Positions 38,223-52,240 of a DNA stretch of 64,000 nt are shown here, piece after piece. Location of the stretch: contig NW_003135827.1 of NCBI RefSeq assembly GCF_000003605.2, positions 1 through 64,000 of the forward strand, written 5' to 3'. Each line of letters starts with the position of its first letter. The first letter of the stretch is position 1. The DNA comes from Saccoglossus kowalevskii. Taxonomy: Eukaryota > Hemichordata > Enteropneusta > Harrimaniidae. The notes under the pieces are model-generated. The model worked only from the letters and a program-made list of their open reading frames with translations, was not told where the DNA came from and searched no databases. The translations under genes were made by a program, and so were the position numbers.

Positions 38223-40269
38223 TTCATTACCCTGGCTACGTGTTAAAATGGTTATGAATTCACTCTGGATCAGTACGTACATAACCGACCAATCGTGGAC
38301 TTTAATTCAATGTATTGGTCAGGGTTCTGATGCTGTGTATTTTTCGGTGGGTACCGTTTAATTTCACTATCCTGGCCATGCGTTAAAATGGTTATGAATT
38401 CATTTTGGATAAGTACGTACATAACCGACCAATCGTGGACTTTAATTCAATGTGTTGGTCAGGGTTCTGACCCTGTGTATTTTTCGGTGGGTACCGTTTA
38501 ATTTCACTACCCTGGCTACGCGTTTAAATGGTTATGAATTCATTTTGGATAAGTACGTACATAACCGACCAATCGTGGACTTTAAATCAATGTGTTGGTC
38601 AGGGTTCTGACCCTGTGTATTTTTCGGTGGGTACCGTTTAATTTCACTACCCTGGCTACGCGTTAAAATGGTTATGAATTCATTTTGGATAAGTACGTAC
38701 ATAACCGACCAATTGTGGACTTTAATTCAATGTGTTGGTCAGGGTTCTGACCCTGTGTATTTTTCGGTGGGTACGGTTTAATTTCACTACCCTGGCTACG
38801 TGTTAAAATGGTTATGAATTCATTTTGGATAAATACGTTCATAACCGACCAATCGTGGACTTTAATTCAATGTGTTGGTCAGGGTTCTGACCCTGTGTAT
38901 TTTTCGGTGGGTACCGTTTAATTTCACTACCCTGGCTACGCGTTAAAATGGTTATGAATTCATTTTGGATAAGTACGTACATAACCGACCAATCGTGGAC
39001 TTTAATTCAATGTGTTGGTCAGGGTTCTGACCCTGTGTATTTTTCGGTGGGTACCGTTTAATTTCACTACCCTGGCTACGTGTTAAAATGGTTATGAATT
39101 CATTTTGGATAAGTACGTACATAACCGACCAATCGTGGACTTTAATTCAATGTGTTGGTCAGGGTTCTGACCCTGTGTATTTTTCGGTGGGTACCGTTTA
39201 ATTTCACTACCCTGGCTACGCGTTAAAATGGTTATGAATTCATTTAGGATAAGTACGTACATAACCGACCAATCGTGGACTTTAATTCAATGTGTTGGTC
39301 AGGGTTCTGACCCTGTGTATTTTTCGGTGGGTACCGTTTAATTTCACTATCCTGGCTACGTGTTAAAATGGTTATGAATTCATTTTGGATAAGTACGTAC
39401 ATAACCGACCAATCGTGGACTTTAATTCAATGTGTTGGTCAGGGTTCTGACCCTGTGTATTTTTCGGTGGGTACCGTTTAATTTCACTATCCTGGCTACG
39501 TGTTAAAATGGTTATGAATTCATTTTGGATAAGTACATGTACGTACATAACCGACCAATCGTGGACTTTAATTCAATGTGTTGGTCAGGGTTCTGACCCT
39601 GTGTATTTTCGGTGGGTACCGTTTAATTTCACTATCCTGGCTACGTGTTAAAATGGTTATGAATTCATTTTGCATAAGTACGTACATAACCGACCAATCG
39701 TGGACTTTAATTCAATGTGTTGGTCAGGGTTCTGACCCTGTGTATTTTTCGGTGGGTACCGTTTAATTTCACTATCCTGGCTACGTGTTAAAATGGTTAT
39801 GAATTCATTTTGCATAAGTACGTACATAACCGACCAATCGTGGACTTTAATTCAATGTGTTGGTCAGGGTTCTGACCCTGTGTATTTTTCGGTGGGTACC
39901 GTTTAATTTCACTACCCTGGCTACGCGTTAAAATGGTTATGAATTCATTTTGGATAAGTACGTACATAACCGACCAATCGTGGACTTTAATTCAATGTGT
40001 TGGTCAGGGTTCTGACCTTGTGTATTTTTTGGTGGGTACCGTTTAATTTCACTACCCTGGCTACGTGTTAAAATGGTTATGAATTCATTTTGGATAAGTA
40101 CGTACATAACCGACCAATCGTGGGCTTTAATTCAATGTGTTGGTCAGGGTTCTGACCCTGTGTATTTTTCGGTGCGTACCGTTTAATTTCACTACCCTGG
40201 CTACAAGTTAAAATGGTTATGAATTCATTTTGCATAAGTACGTACATAACCGACCAATCGTGGGCTTTA

Positions 40270-40373
40270 TTTTGCATGCAGGTAAGGTATACCTACAGAC
40301 ATAACTGTGGACATTATGCTTATACTTATGTACTAAGACGTTAGTTAACATTTAATATCAGGCAATGCATTGG
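40270..40373. repeat. Marker segment 14
   Basis: Subtype 'cttatactta'. The unit carries 'gggcttta' and 'ctacaagtt', shared with the marker unit at 16305. The preceding monomer has 'tcggtgcgtacc', also as before 16305. The next unit has 'ctctgaataag'. Confidence 0.95.
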
Positions 40374-43300
40374 TTCATTACCCTGGCTACGTGTTAAAAT
40401 GGTTATGAATTCACTCTGAATAAGTACGTACATAACCGACCAATCGTGGACTTTAATTCAATGTGTTGGTCAGGGTTCTGACCCTGTGTATTTTTCGGTG
40501 GGTACCGTTTAATTTCACTATCCTGGCTACGTGTTAAAATGGTTATGAATTCATTTTGGATAAGTACGTACATAACCGACCAATCGTGGACTTTAATTCA
40601 ATGTGTTGGTCAGGGTTCTGACCCTGTGTATTTTTCAGTGGGTACCGTTTAATTTCACTACCCTGGCCACGCGTTAAAATGGTTATGAATTCATTTTGGA
40701 TAAGTACGTACATAACCGACCAATCGTGGACTTTAATTCAATATGTTGGTCAGGGTTCTGACCCTGTGTATTTTTCGGTGGGTACCGTTTAATTTCACTA
40801 CCCTGGCTACGTGTTAAAATGGTTATGAATTCATTTTGCATAAGTACGTACATAACCGACCAATCGTGGACTTTAATTCAATGTGTTGGTCAGGGTTCTG
40901 ACCCTGTGTATTTTTCGGTGGGTACCGTTTAATTTCACTACCCTGGCTACGTGTTAAAATGGTTATGAATTCATTTTGCATGAGTACGTACATAACCGAC
41001 CAATCGTGGACTTTAATTCAATGTGTTGGTCAGGGTTCTGACCCTGTGTATTTTTCGGTGGGTACCGTTTAATTTCACTATCCTGGCTACGTGTTAAAAT
41101 GGTTATGAATTCATTTTGGATAAGTACGTACATAACCGACCAATCGTGGACTTTAATTCAATGTGTTGGTCAGGGTTCTGACCCTGTGTATTTTTCGGTG
41201 GGTACCGTTTAATTTCACTACCCTGGCTACGCGTTAAAATGGTTATGAATTCATTTTGGATAAGTACGTACATAACCGACCAATCATGGACTTTAATTCA
41301 ATGTGTTGGTCAGGGTTCTGACCCCGTGTATTTTTCGGTGGGTACCGTTTAATTTCACTACCCTGGCTACGTGTTAAAATGGTTATGAATTCATTTTGGA
41401 TAAGTACGTACATAACCGACCAATCGTGGACTTTAATTCAATGTGTTGGTCAGGGTTCTGACCCTGTGTATTTTTCGGTGGGTACCGTTTAATTTCACTA
41501 CCCTGGCTACGCGTTAAAATGGTTATGAATTCATTTAGGATAAGTACGTACACAACCGACCAATCGTGGACTTTAATTCAATGTGTTGGTCAGGGTTCTG
41601 ACCCTGTGTATTTTTCGGTGGGTACCGTTTAATTTCACTATCCTGGCTACGTGTTAAAATGGTTATGAATTCATTTTGGATAAGTACGTACATAACCGAC
41701 CAATCGTGGACTTTAATTCAATGTGTTGGTCAGGGTTCTGACCCTGTGTATTTTTCGGTGGGTACCGTTTAATTTCACTATCCTGGCTACGTGTTAAAAT
41801 GGTTATGAATTCATTTTGGATAAGTACGTACATAACCGACCAATCGTGGACTTTAATTCAATGTGTTGGTCAGGGTTCTGACCCTGTGTATTTTTCGGTG
41901 GGTACCATTTAATTTCACTATCCTGGCTACGTGTTAAAATGGTTATGAATTCATTTTGGATAAGTACCTACATAACCGACCAATCGTGGACTTTAATTCA
42001 ATGTGTTGGTCAGGGTTCTGACCCTGTGTATTTTTCGGTGGGTACCGTTTAATTTCACTATCCTGGCTACGTGTTAAAATGGTTATGAATTCATTTTGGA
42101 TAAGTACGTACATAACCGACCAATCGTGGACTTTAATTCAATGTGTTGGTCAGGGTTCTGACCCTGTGTATTTTTCGGTGGGTACCGTTTAATTTCACTA
42201 TCCTGGCTACGTGTTAAAATGGTTATGAATTCATTTTGCATAAGTACGTACATAACCGACCAATCGTGGACTTTAATTCAATGTGTTGGTCAGGGTTCTG
42301 ACCCTGTGTATTTTTCGGTGGGTACCGTTTAATTTCACTACCCTGGCTACGCGTTAAATGGTATGAATTCATTTTGGATAAGTACGTACATAACCCGACC
42401 AATCGTGGACTTTAATTCAATGTGTGGTCAGGGTCTGACCCTGTGTATTTTTCGGTGGGTACCGTTTAATTTCACTACCCTGGCTACATGTTAAAATGGT
42501 TATGAATTCATTTGCATAAGTACGTACATAACCGACCAATCGTGGTCTTTAATTCAATGTGTTGGTCAGGGGTCTGACCCTGTGTATTTTTCGGTGGGTA
42601 CCGTTTAATCTCACTACCCTGGCTACGCGTTAAAATGGTTATGAATTCATTTTGGATAAGTACGTACATAACCGACCAATCGTGGACTTTAATTCAATGT
42701 GTTGGTCAGGGTTCTGACCCTGTGTATTTTTCGGTGGGTACCGTTTAATTTCACTATCCTGGCTACGTGTTAAAATGGTTATGAATTCATTTTGGATAAG
42801 TACGTACATAACCGACCAATCGTGGACTTTAATTCAATGTGTTGGTCAGGGTTCTGACCCTGTGTATTTTTCGGTGGGTACCGTTTAATTTCACTACCCT
42901 GGCTACGCGTTAAAATGGTTATGAATTCATTTTGGATAAGTACGTACATAACCGACCAATCGTGGACTTTAATTCAATGTGTTGGTCAGGATTCTGACCC
43001 TGTGTATTTTTCGGTGGGTACCGTTTAATTTCACTATCTTGGCTACGTGTTAAAATGGTTATGAATTCATTTTGGATAAGTACGTACATAACCGACCAAT
43101 CGTGGACTTTAATTCAATGTGTTGGTCAGGGTTCTGACCCTGTGTATTTTTCGGTGGGTACCGTTTAATTTCACTACCCTGGCTACGTGTTAAAATGGTT
43201 ATGAATTCATTTTGGATAAGTACGTACATAACCGACCAATCGTGGACTTTAATTCAATGTGTTGGTCAGGGTTCTGACCCTGTGTATTTTTCGGTGGGTA

Positions 43301-43391
43301 CCGTTTAATTTCACTACCCTGGCTACGTGTTAAAATGGTTATGAATTCATTTTGCATAAGTACGTACATAACCGACCAATCGTGGACTTTA

Positions 43392-43495
43392 TTTTGCATG
43401 CAGGTAAGGTATACCTACAGACATAACTGTGGACATTATGCTTAAACTTATGTACTAAGACGTTAGTTAACATTTAATATCAGGCAATGCATTGG
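43392..43495. repeat. Marker segment 15
   Basis: Subtype 'cttaaactta'. Followed by 'ctctgg' (with 'gatcctgtg'), 'ctctgg' with 'tacaaaacc', 'tatgtg' and 'tatgcg'. The 'taatctcac'/'gacttcatttt' member of the series is absent here. Confidence 0.95.
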
Positions 43496-45667
43496 TTCAT
43501 TACCCTGGCTACGTGTTAAAATGGTTATGAATTCACTCTGGATAAGTACGTACATAACCGACCAATCGTGGACTTTAATTCAATGTGTTGGTCAGGGTTC
43601 TGATCCTGTGTATTTTTCGGTGGGTACTGTTTAATTTCACTATCCTGGCTACGTGTTAAAATGGTTATGAATTCACTCTGGATAAGTACGTACAAAACCG
43701 ACCAATCGTGGACTTTAATTCAATGTGTTGGTCAGGGTTCTGACCCTGTGTATTTTTCGGTGGGTACCGTTTAATTTCACTATCCTGGCTATGTGTTAAA
43801 ATGGTTATGAATTCATTTTGGATAAGTACGTACATAACCGACCAATCGTGGACTTTAATTCAATGTGTTGGTCAGGTTCTGACCCTGTGTATTTTTCGGT
43901 GGGTACGTTTATTTCACTACCCTGGCTATGCGTTAAAATGGTTATGATTTCATTTTGGATAAGTACGTACATAACCGACCAATCGTGGACTTTAATTCAA
44001 TGTGTTGGTCAGGGTTCTGACCCTGTGTATTTTTCGGTGGGTACCGTTTAATTTCACTACCCTGGCTACGTGTTAAAATGGTTATGAATTCACTCTGAAT
44101 AAGTACGTACATAACCGACCAATCGTGGACTTTAATTCAATGTGTTGGTCAGGGTTCTGACCCTGTGTATTTTTCGGTGGGTACTGTTTAATTTCACTAT
44201 CCTGGCTACGTGTTAAAATGGTTATGAATTCATTTTGGATAAGTACGTACATAACCGACCAATCGTGGACTTTAATTCAGTGTGTTGGTCAGGGTTCTGA
44301 CCCTGTGTATTTTTCGGTGGGTACCGTTTAATTTCACTACCCTGGCTACGCGTTAAAATGGTTATGAATTCATTTTGGATAAGTACGTACATAACCGACC
44401 AATCGTGGACTTTAATTCAATGTGTTGGTCAGGGTTCTGACCCTGTGTATTTTTCGGTGGGTACCGTTTAATTTCACTACCCTGGCTACGCGTTAAAATG
44501 GTTATGAATTCATTTTGGACAAGTACGTACATAACCGACCAATCGTGGACTTTAATTCAATGTGTTGGTCAGGGTTCTGACCCTGTGTATTTTTCGGTGG
44601 GTACCGTTTAATTTCACTACCCTGGCTACGCGTTAAAATGGTTATGAATTCATTTTGGATAAGTACGTACATAACCGACCAATCGTGGACTTTAATTCAA
44701 TGTGTTGGTCAGGGTTCTGACCCTGTGTATTTTTCGGTGGGTACCGTTTAATTTCAGGCTACGTGTAAAAATGGTTATGAATTCATTTTGGATAAGTACG
44801 TACATAATCGACCAATCGTGGACTTTAATTCAATGTGTTGGTCAGGGTTCTGACCCTGTGTATTTTTCGGTGGGTACCGTTTAATTTCACTACCCTGGCT
44901 ACGTGTTAAAATGGTTATGAATTCATTTTGCATAAGTACGTACATAACCGACCAATCGTGGACTTTAATTCAATGTGTTGGTCAGGGTTCTGACCCTGTG
45001 TATTTTTCGGTGGGTACCGTTTAATTTCACTATCCTGGCTACGTGTTAAAATGGTTATGAATTCATTTTGGATAAGTACGTACATAACCGACCAATCGTG
45101 GACTTTAATTCAATGTGTTGGTCAGGGTTCTGACCCTGTGTATTTTTCGGTGGGTACCGTTTAATTTCACTACCCTGGCTACGCGTTAAAATGGTTATGA
45201 ATTCATTTTGGATAAGTACGTACATAACCGACCAATCGTGGACTTTAATTCAATGTGTTGGTCAGGGTTCTGACCCTGTGTATTTTTCGGTGGGTACCGT
45301 TTAATTTCACTATCCTGGCTACGTGTTAAAATGGTTATGAATTTATTTTGGATAAGTACGTACATAACCGACCAATCGTGGACTTTAATTCAATGTGTTG
45401 GTCAGGGTTCTGACCCTGTGTATTTTTCGGTGGGTACCGTTTAATTTCACTACCCTGGCTACGTGTTAAAATGGTTATGAATTCATTTTGGATAAGTACG
45501 TACATAACCGACCAATCGTGGACTTTAATTCAATGTGTTGGTCAGAGTTCTGACCCTGTGTATTTTTCGGTGGGTACCGTTTAATTTCACTACCTTGGCT
45601 ATGTGTTAAAATGGTTATGAATTCATTTTGCATAAGTACGTACATAACCGACCAATCGTGGACTTTA

Positions 45668-45771
45668 TTTTGCATGCAGGTAAGGTATACCTACAGACAT
45701 AACTGTGGACATTATGCTTATACTTATGTACTAGGATGTTAGTTAACATTTAATATCAGGCAATGCATTGG
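45668..45771. repeat. Marker segment 16
   Basis: Subtype 'cttatactta' with private 'gtactaggatg' for 'gtactaagacg'. The unit reads 'taccttggctatgtg'. The next unit has 'ctctgg'. No 'tacaaaacc' unit follows. Confidence 0.95.
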
Positions 45772-47160
45772 TTCATTACCCTGGCTACGTGTTAAAATGG
45801 TTATGAATTCACTCTGGATAAGTACGTACATAACCGACCAATCGTGGACTTTAATTCAATGTGTTGGTCAGGGTTCTGACCCTGTGTATTTTTCGGTGGG
45901 TACCGTTTAATTTCACTACCCTGGCTACGCGTTAAAATGGTTATGAATTCATTTTGGATAAGTACGTACATAACCGACCAATCGTGGACTTTAATTCAAT
46001 GTGTTGGTCAGGGTTCTGACCCTGTGTATTTTTCGGTGGGTACCGTTTAATTTCACTACCCTGGCTACGCGTTAAAATGGTTATGAATTCATTTTGGATA
46101 AGTACGTACATAACCGACCAATCGTGGACTTTAATTCAATGTGTTGGTCAGGGTTCTGACCCTGTGTATTTTTCGGTGGGTACCGTTTAATTTCACTACC
46201 CTGGCTACGCATTAAAATGGTTATGAATTCATTTTGGATAAGTACGTACATAACCGACCAATCGTGGACTTTAATTCAATGTGTTGGTCAGGGTTCTGAC
46301 CCTGTGTATTTTTCGATGGGTACCGTTTAATTTCACTACCCTGGCTACGTGTTAAAATGGTTATGAATTCATTTTGGATAAGTACGTACATAACCGACCA
46401 ATCGTGGACTTTAATTCAATGTGTTGGTCAGGGTTCTGACCCTGTGTATTTTTCGGTGGGTACCGTTTAATTTCACTACCCTGGCTACGCGTTAAAATGG
46501 TTATGAATTCATTTTGGATAAGTACGTACATAACCGACCAATCGTGGACTTTAATTCAATGTGTTGGTCAGGGTTTTGACCCTGTGTATTTTTCGGTGGG
46601 TACCGTTTAATTTCACTACCCTGGCTACGCGTTAAAATGGTTATGAATTCATTTTGGATAAGTACGTACATAACCGACCAATCGTGGACTTTAATTCAAT
46701 GTGTTGGTCAGGGTTCTGACCCTGTGTATTTTTCGGTGGGTACCGTTTAATTTCACTATCCTGGCTACGTGTTAAAATGGTTATGAATTCATTTTGGATA
46801 AGTACGTACATAACCGACCAATCGTGGACTTTAATTCAATGTGTTGGTCAGGGTTCTGACCCTGTGTATTTTTCGGTGGGTACCGTTTAATTTCACTACC
46901 CTGGCTACGCGTTAAAATGGTTATGAATTCATTTTGGATAAGTACGTACATAACCGACCAATCGTGGACTTTAATTCAATGTGTTGGTCAGGGTTCTGAC
47001 CCTGTGTATTTTTCGGTGGGTACCGTTTAATTTCACTATCCTGGCTACGTGTTAAAATGGTTATGAATTCATTTTGGATAAGTTTCTACATAACCGACCA
47101 ATCGTGGACTTTAATTCAATGTGTTGGTCAGGGTTCTGACCCTGTGTATTTTTCGGTGGG

Positions 47161-47950
47161 TACTGTTTAATTTCACTACCGTGGCTACGCGTTAAAATGC
47201 TTATGAATTCATTTTGGATAAGTACGTACATAACAGACCAATCGTGGACTTTAATTCAATGTGTTGGTCAGGGTTCTGACCCTGTGTATTTTTCGGTGGG
47301 TACCGTTTAATTTCACTATCCTGGCTACGTGTTAAAATGGTTATGAATTCATTTTGCATAAGTACGTACATGACCGACCAATCGTGGACTTTAATTCAAT
47401 GTGTTGGTCAGGGTTCTGACCCTGTGTATTTTTCGGTGGGTACCGTTTAATTTCACTACCCTGGCTACGCGTTAAAATGGTTATGAATTCATTTTGGATA
47501 AGTACGTACATAACCGACCAATCGTGGACTTTAATTCAATGTGTTGGTCAGGGTTCTGACCCTGTGTATTTTTCGGTGGGTACAGTTTAATTTCACTACC
47601 CTGGCTACGCGTTAAAATGGTTATGAATTCATTTTGGATAAGTACGTACATAACCGACCAATCGTGGACTTTAATTCAATGTGTTGGTCAGGGTTCTGAC
47701 CCTGTGTATTTTTCGGTGGGTACCGTTTAATTTCACTACCGTGGCTACGCGTTAAAATGCTTATGAATTCATTTTGGATAAGTACGTACATAACAGACCA
47801 ATCGTGGACTTTAATTCAATGTGTTGGTCAGGGTTCTGACCCTGTGTATTTTTCGGTGGGTACCGTTTAATTTCACTATCCTGGCTACGTGTTAAAATGG
47901 TTATGAATTCATTTTGCATAGTACGTACATGACCGACCAATCGTGGACTT
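47161..47950. repeat. 560-bp four-monomer duplication
   Basis: 'gtggctacgcgttaaaatgc' at 47181 and 47741, 'taacagacc' in the same units, and the next-unit variant 'ttttgcata' with 'acatgaccgacc' all recur 560 bp apart. These variants are rare elsewhere in the window. Confidence 0.88.
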
Positions 47951-50471
47951 TAATTCAATGTGTTGGTCAGGGTTCTGACCCTGTGTATTTTCGGTGGGGT
48001 ACCGTTTAATTTCACTACCCTGCTACACGTTAAAATGCTTATGAATTCATTTTGGATAAGTACGTACATAACCGACCAATCATGGACTTTAATTCTATGT
48101 GTTGGTCAGGGTTCTGACCCTGTGTATTTTTCGGTGGGTACCGTTTAATTTCACTACCCTGGCTACGCGTTAAAATGGTTATGAATTCATTTTGGATAAA
48201 TACGTACATAACCGACCAAGCGTGGACTTTAATTCAATGTGTTGGTCAGGGTTCTGACCCTGTGTATTTTTCGGTGGGTACCGTTTAATTTCATTACCCT
48301 GGCTACGCGTTAAAATGGTTATGAATTCATTTAGGATAAGTACGTACATAACCGACCAATCGTGGACTTTAATTCAATGTGTTGGTCAGGGTTCTGATCC
48401 TGTGAATTTTTCGGTGGGTACCGTTTAATTTCACTATCCTGGCTACGTGTTAAAATGGTTATGAATTCATTTTGGATAAGTACGTACATAACCGACCAAT
48501 CGTGGACTTTAATTCAATGTGTTGGTCAGGGTTCTGACCCTGTGTATTTTTTGGTGGGTACCGTTTAATTTCACTATCCTGGCTACGTGTTAAAATGGTT
48601 ATGAATTCATTTTGGATAAGTACGTACATAACCGACCAATCGTGGACTTTAATTCAATGTGTTGGTCAGGGTTCTGACCCTGTGTATTTTTCGGTGGGTA
48701 CCGTTTAATTTCACTACCCTGGCTATGCGTTAAAATGGTTATGAATTCATTTTGGATAAGTACGTACATAACCGACCAATCGTGGACTTTAATTCAATGT
48801 GTTGGTCAGGGTTCTGACCCTGTGTATTTTTCGGTGGGTACCGTTTAATTTCACTATCCTGGCTATGTGTTAAAATGGTTATGAATTCATTTTGGATAAG
48901 TACGTACATAACCGACCAATCGTGGACTTTAATTCAATGTGCTGGTCAGGGTTCTGACCCTGTGTATTTTTCGGTGGGTACCGTTTAATTTCACTATCCT
49001 GGCTACGTGTTAAAATGGTTATGAATTCATTTTGGATAAGTACGTACATAACCGACCAATCATGGACTTTAATTCAATGTGTTGGTCAGGGTTCTGACCC
49101 TGTGTATTTTTCGGTGGGTACCGTTTAATTTCACTATCCTGGCTACGTGTTAAAATGGTTATGAATTCATTTTGGATAAGTACGTACATAACCGACCAAT
49201 CGTGGACTTTAATTCAATGTGTTGGTCAGGGTTCTGACCCTGTGTATTTTTCGGTGGGTACCGTTTAATTTCACTACCCTGGCCACGCGTTAAAATGGTT
49301 ATGAATTCATTTTGGATAAGTACGTACATAACCGACCAATCGTGGACTTTAATTCAATGTGTTGGTCAGGGTTCTGACCCTGTGTATTTTTTGGTGGGTA
49401 CCGTTTAATTTCACTACCCTGGCTACGCGTTAAAATGGTTATGAATTCATTTTGGATAAGTACGTACATAACCGACCAATCGTGGACTTTAATTAAATGT
49501 GTTGGTCAGGGTTCTGACCCTGTGTATTTTTCGGTGGGTACCGTTTAATTTCACTACCCTGGCTACATGTTAAAATGGTTATGAATTCATTTTGCATAAG
49601 TACGTACATAACCGACCAATCGTGGTCTTTAATTCAATGTGTTGGTCAGGGTTCTGACCCTGTGTATTTTTCGGTGGGTACCGTTTAATCTCACTACCCT
49701 GGCTACACGTTAAAATGGTTATGAATTCATTTTGGATAAGTACGTACATAACCGACCAATCGTGGACTTTAATTCAATGTGTTGGTCAGGGTTCTGACCC
49801 TGTGTATTTTTCGGTGGGTACCGTTTAATTTCACTATCCTGGCTACGTGTTAAAATGGTTATGAATTCATTTTGGATAAGTACGTACATAACCGACCAAT
49901 CGTGGACTTTAATTCAATGTGTTGGTCAGGGTTCTGACCCTGTGTATTTTTCGGTGGGTACCGTTTAATTTCACTACCCTGGCTACGTGTTAAAATGGTT
50001 ATGAATTCATTTTGGATAAGTACGTACATAACCGACCAATCGTGGACTTTAATTCAATGTGTTGGTCAGGATTCTGACCCTGTGTATTTTTCGGTGGGTA
50101 CCGTTTAATTTCACTATCCTGGCTACGTGTTAAAATGGTTATGAATTCATTTTGGATAAGTACGTACATAATCGACCAATCGTGGACTTTAATTCAATGT
50201 GTTGGTCAGGGTTCTGAACCTGTGTATTTTTCGGTGGGTACCGTTTAATTTCACTACCCTGGCTACGTGTTAAAATGGTTATGAATTCATTATGGATAAG
50301 TACGTACATAACCGACCAATCGTGGACTTTAATTCAATGTGTTGGTCAGGGTTCTGACCCTGTGTATTTTTCGGTGGGTACCGTTTAATTTCACTACCCT
50401 GGCTACGTGTTAAAATGGTTATGAATTCATTTTGCATAAGTACGTACATAACCGACCAATCGTGGACTTTA

Positions 50472-50571
50472 TTTTGCATGCAGTAAGTATACCTACAGAC
50501 ATAACTGTGGACATTATGCTTAAACTTATGTACTAAGACGTTAGTTAACATTTATATCAGCTATGCATTGG
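50472..50571. repeat. Marker segment 17, shortened by small deletions
   Basis: Subtype 'cttaaactta'. Several bases are missing ('cagtaagtatacc' for 'caggtaaggtatacc', and losses near the right end), leaving 100 bp and breaking two of the palindromes. The following 200 bp is also full of one-base losses, so sequencing error is likely. It is the only 'aaac' subtype copy without a 'tacaaaacc' unit downstream. Confidence 0.9.
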
Positions 50572-51430
50572 TTCTTTACCCTGGCTACGTGTAAAATGGT
50601 ATGAATCATTTGCATAAGTACGTACATAACGACAATCGTGGACTTTAATTCAATGTGTTGGTCAGGGTCTGACCTGTGTATTTTTTGGTGGGTACCGTTT
50701 AATTTCACTACCTGGCTACGCGTTAAAATGGTTATGAATTCGTTTTGGATAAGTACGTACATAACCGACCAATCGTGGACTTTAATTCAATGTGTTGGTC
50801 AGGGTTCTGACCCTGTGTATTTTTTGGTTTAATTTCACTATCCTGGCTACGTGTTAAAATGGTTATGAATTCATTTTGGATAAGTACGTACATAACCGAC
50901 CAATCGTGGACTTTAATTCAATGTGTTGGTCAGGGTTCTGACCCTGTGTATTTTTCGGTGGGTACCGTTTAATTTCACTACCCTGGCTACGCGTTAAAAT
51001 GGTTATGAATTCATTTTGGATAAGTACGTACATAACCGACCAATCGTGGACTTTAATTCAATGTGTTGGTCAGGGTTCAGACCCTGTGTATTTTTCGGTG
51101 GGTACCGTTTAATTTCACTACCCTGGCTACGTGTTAAAATGGTTATGAATTCATTTTGGATAAGTACGTACATAACCGACCAATCGTGGACTTTAATTCA
51201 ATGTGTTGGTCAGGGTTCTGACCCTGTGTATTTTTCGGTGGGTACCGTTTAATTTCACTACCCTGGCTACGTGTTAAAATGGTTATGAATTCATTTTGGA
51301 TAAGTACGTACATAACCGACCAATTGTGGACTTTAATTCAATGTGTTGGTCAGGGTTCTGACCCTGTGTATTTTTCGGTGGGTACCGTTTAATTTCACTA
51401 CCCTGGCTACGTGTTAAAATGGTTATGAAT

Positions 51431-52240
51431 TCATTTTGGATATTAAGTACGTACATAACCGACCAATCTTGGACTTTATTTCAATGTGTTGGTCAGGGTT
51501 CTGACCCTGTGTATTTTTCGGTGGGTACCGTTTAATTTCACTACCCTGGCTACGCGTTAAAATGGTTATGAATTCATTTTGGATAAGTACGTACATAACC
51601 GACCAATCTTGGACTTTAATTCAATGTGTTGGTCAGGGTTCTGACCCTGTGTATTTTTCGGTGGGTACCGTTTAATTTCACTACCCTGGCTACGTGTTAA
51701 AATGGCTATGAATTCACTCTGGATAAGTACGTACATAACCGACCAATCGTGGACTTTAATTCAATGTGTTGGTCAGGGTTCTGACCCTGTGTATTTTTCG
51801 GTGGGTACCGTTTAATTTCACTACCCTGGCTACGTGTTAAAATGGTTATGAATTCATTTTGGATAAGTACGTACATAACCGACCAATCTTGGACTTTATT
51901 TCAATGTGTTGGTCAGGGTTCTGACCCTGTGTATTTTTCGGTGGGTACCGTTTAATTTCACTACCCTGGCTACGCGTTAAAATGGTTATGAATTCATTTT
52001 GGATATTAAGTACGTACATAACCGACCAATCTTGGACTTTATTTCAATGTGTTGGTCAGGGTTCTGACCCTGTGTATTTTTCGGTGGGTACCGTTTAATT
52101 TCACTACCCTGGCTACGCGTTAAAATGGTTATGAATTCATTTTGGATAAGTACGTACATAACCGACCAATCTTGGACTTTAATTCAATGTGTTGGTCAGG
52201 GTTCTGACCCTGTGTATTTTTCGGTGGGTACCGTTTAACT
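51431..52240. repeat. Mixed A/B satellite block
   Basis: About six monomers in which 'cttggactttatttcaatg' recurs 420 bp apart (about 51470 and 51890), the same three-monomer rhythm as 18.4-20.7 kb. Two units have the 3-bp insertion giving 'ggatattaagtacg' (about 51440 and 52001). The right end, including the rare 'gtttaacttcac' at about 52233, matches the first 330 bp of the window. Confidence 0.85.

Larger units (their letters stand above)
36953..39284. repeat. Tandem 1166-bp higher-order duplication
   Basis: Two adjacent blocks (36953-38118 and 38119-39284) each begin with a marker and share six rare monomer variants in the same order at a constant 1166-bp offset for about 690 bp. They then diverge ('ataaatacgttcat' appears only in the second). 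This is one marker-led eight-unit duplication, partly rewritten by later exchange. Confidence 0.88.
20691..51430. repeat. Main type B satellite block with most marker units
   Basis: About 215 units of type B, containing thirteen 104-bp marker segments between 21938 and 50571. The one clear type A unit is at about 32930-33000, immediately before the marker at 33088, and that marker unit also carries 'caatcttgg' in its standard part. Local amplifications are visible at 30.0-31.2 kb (699 bp), 36.95-38.8 kb (1166 bp) and 47.2-47.95 kb (560 bp). No gene, RNA or transposon is visible. Confidence 0.9.
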
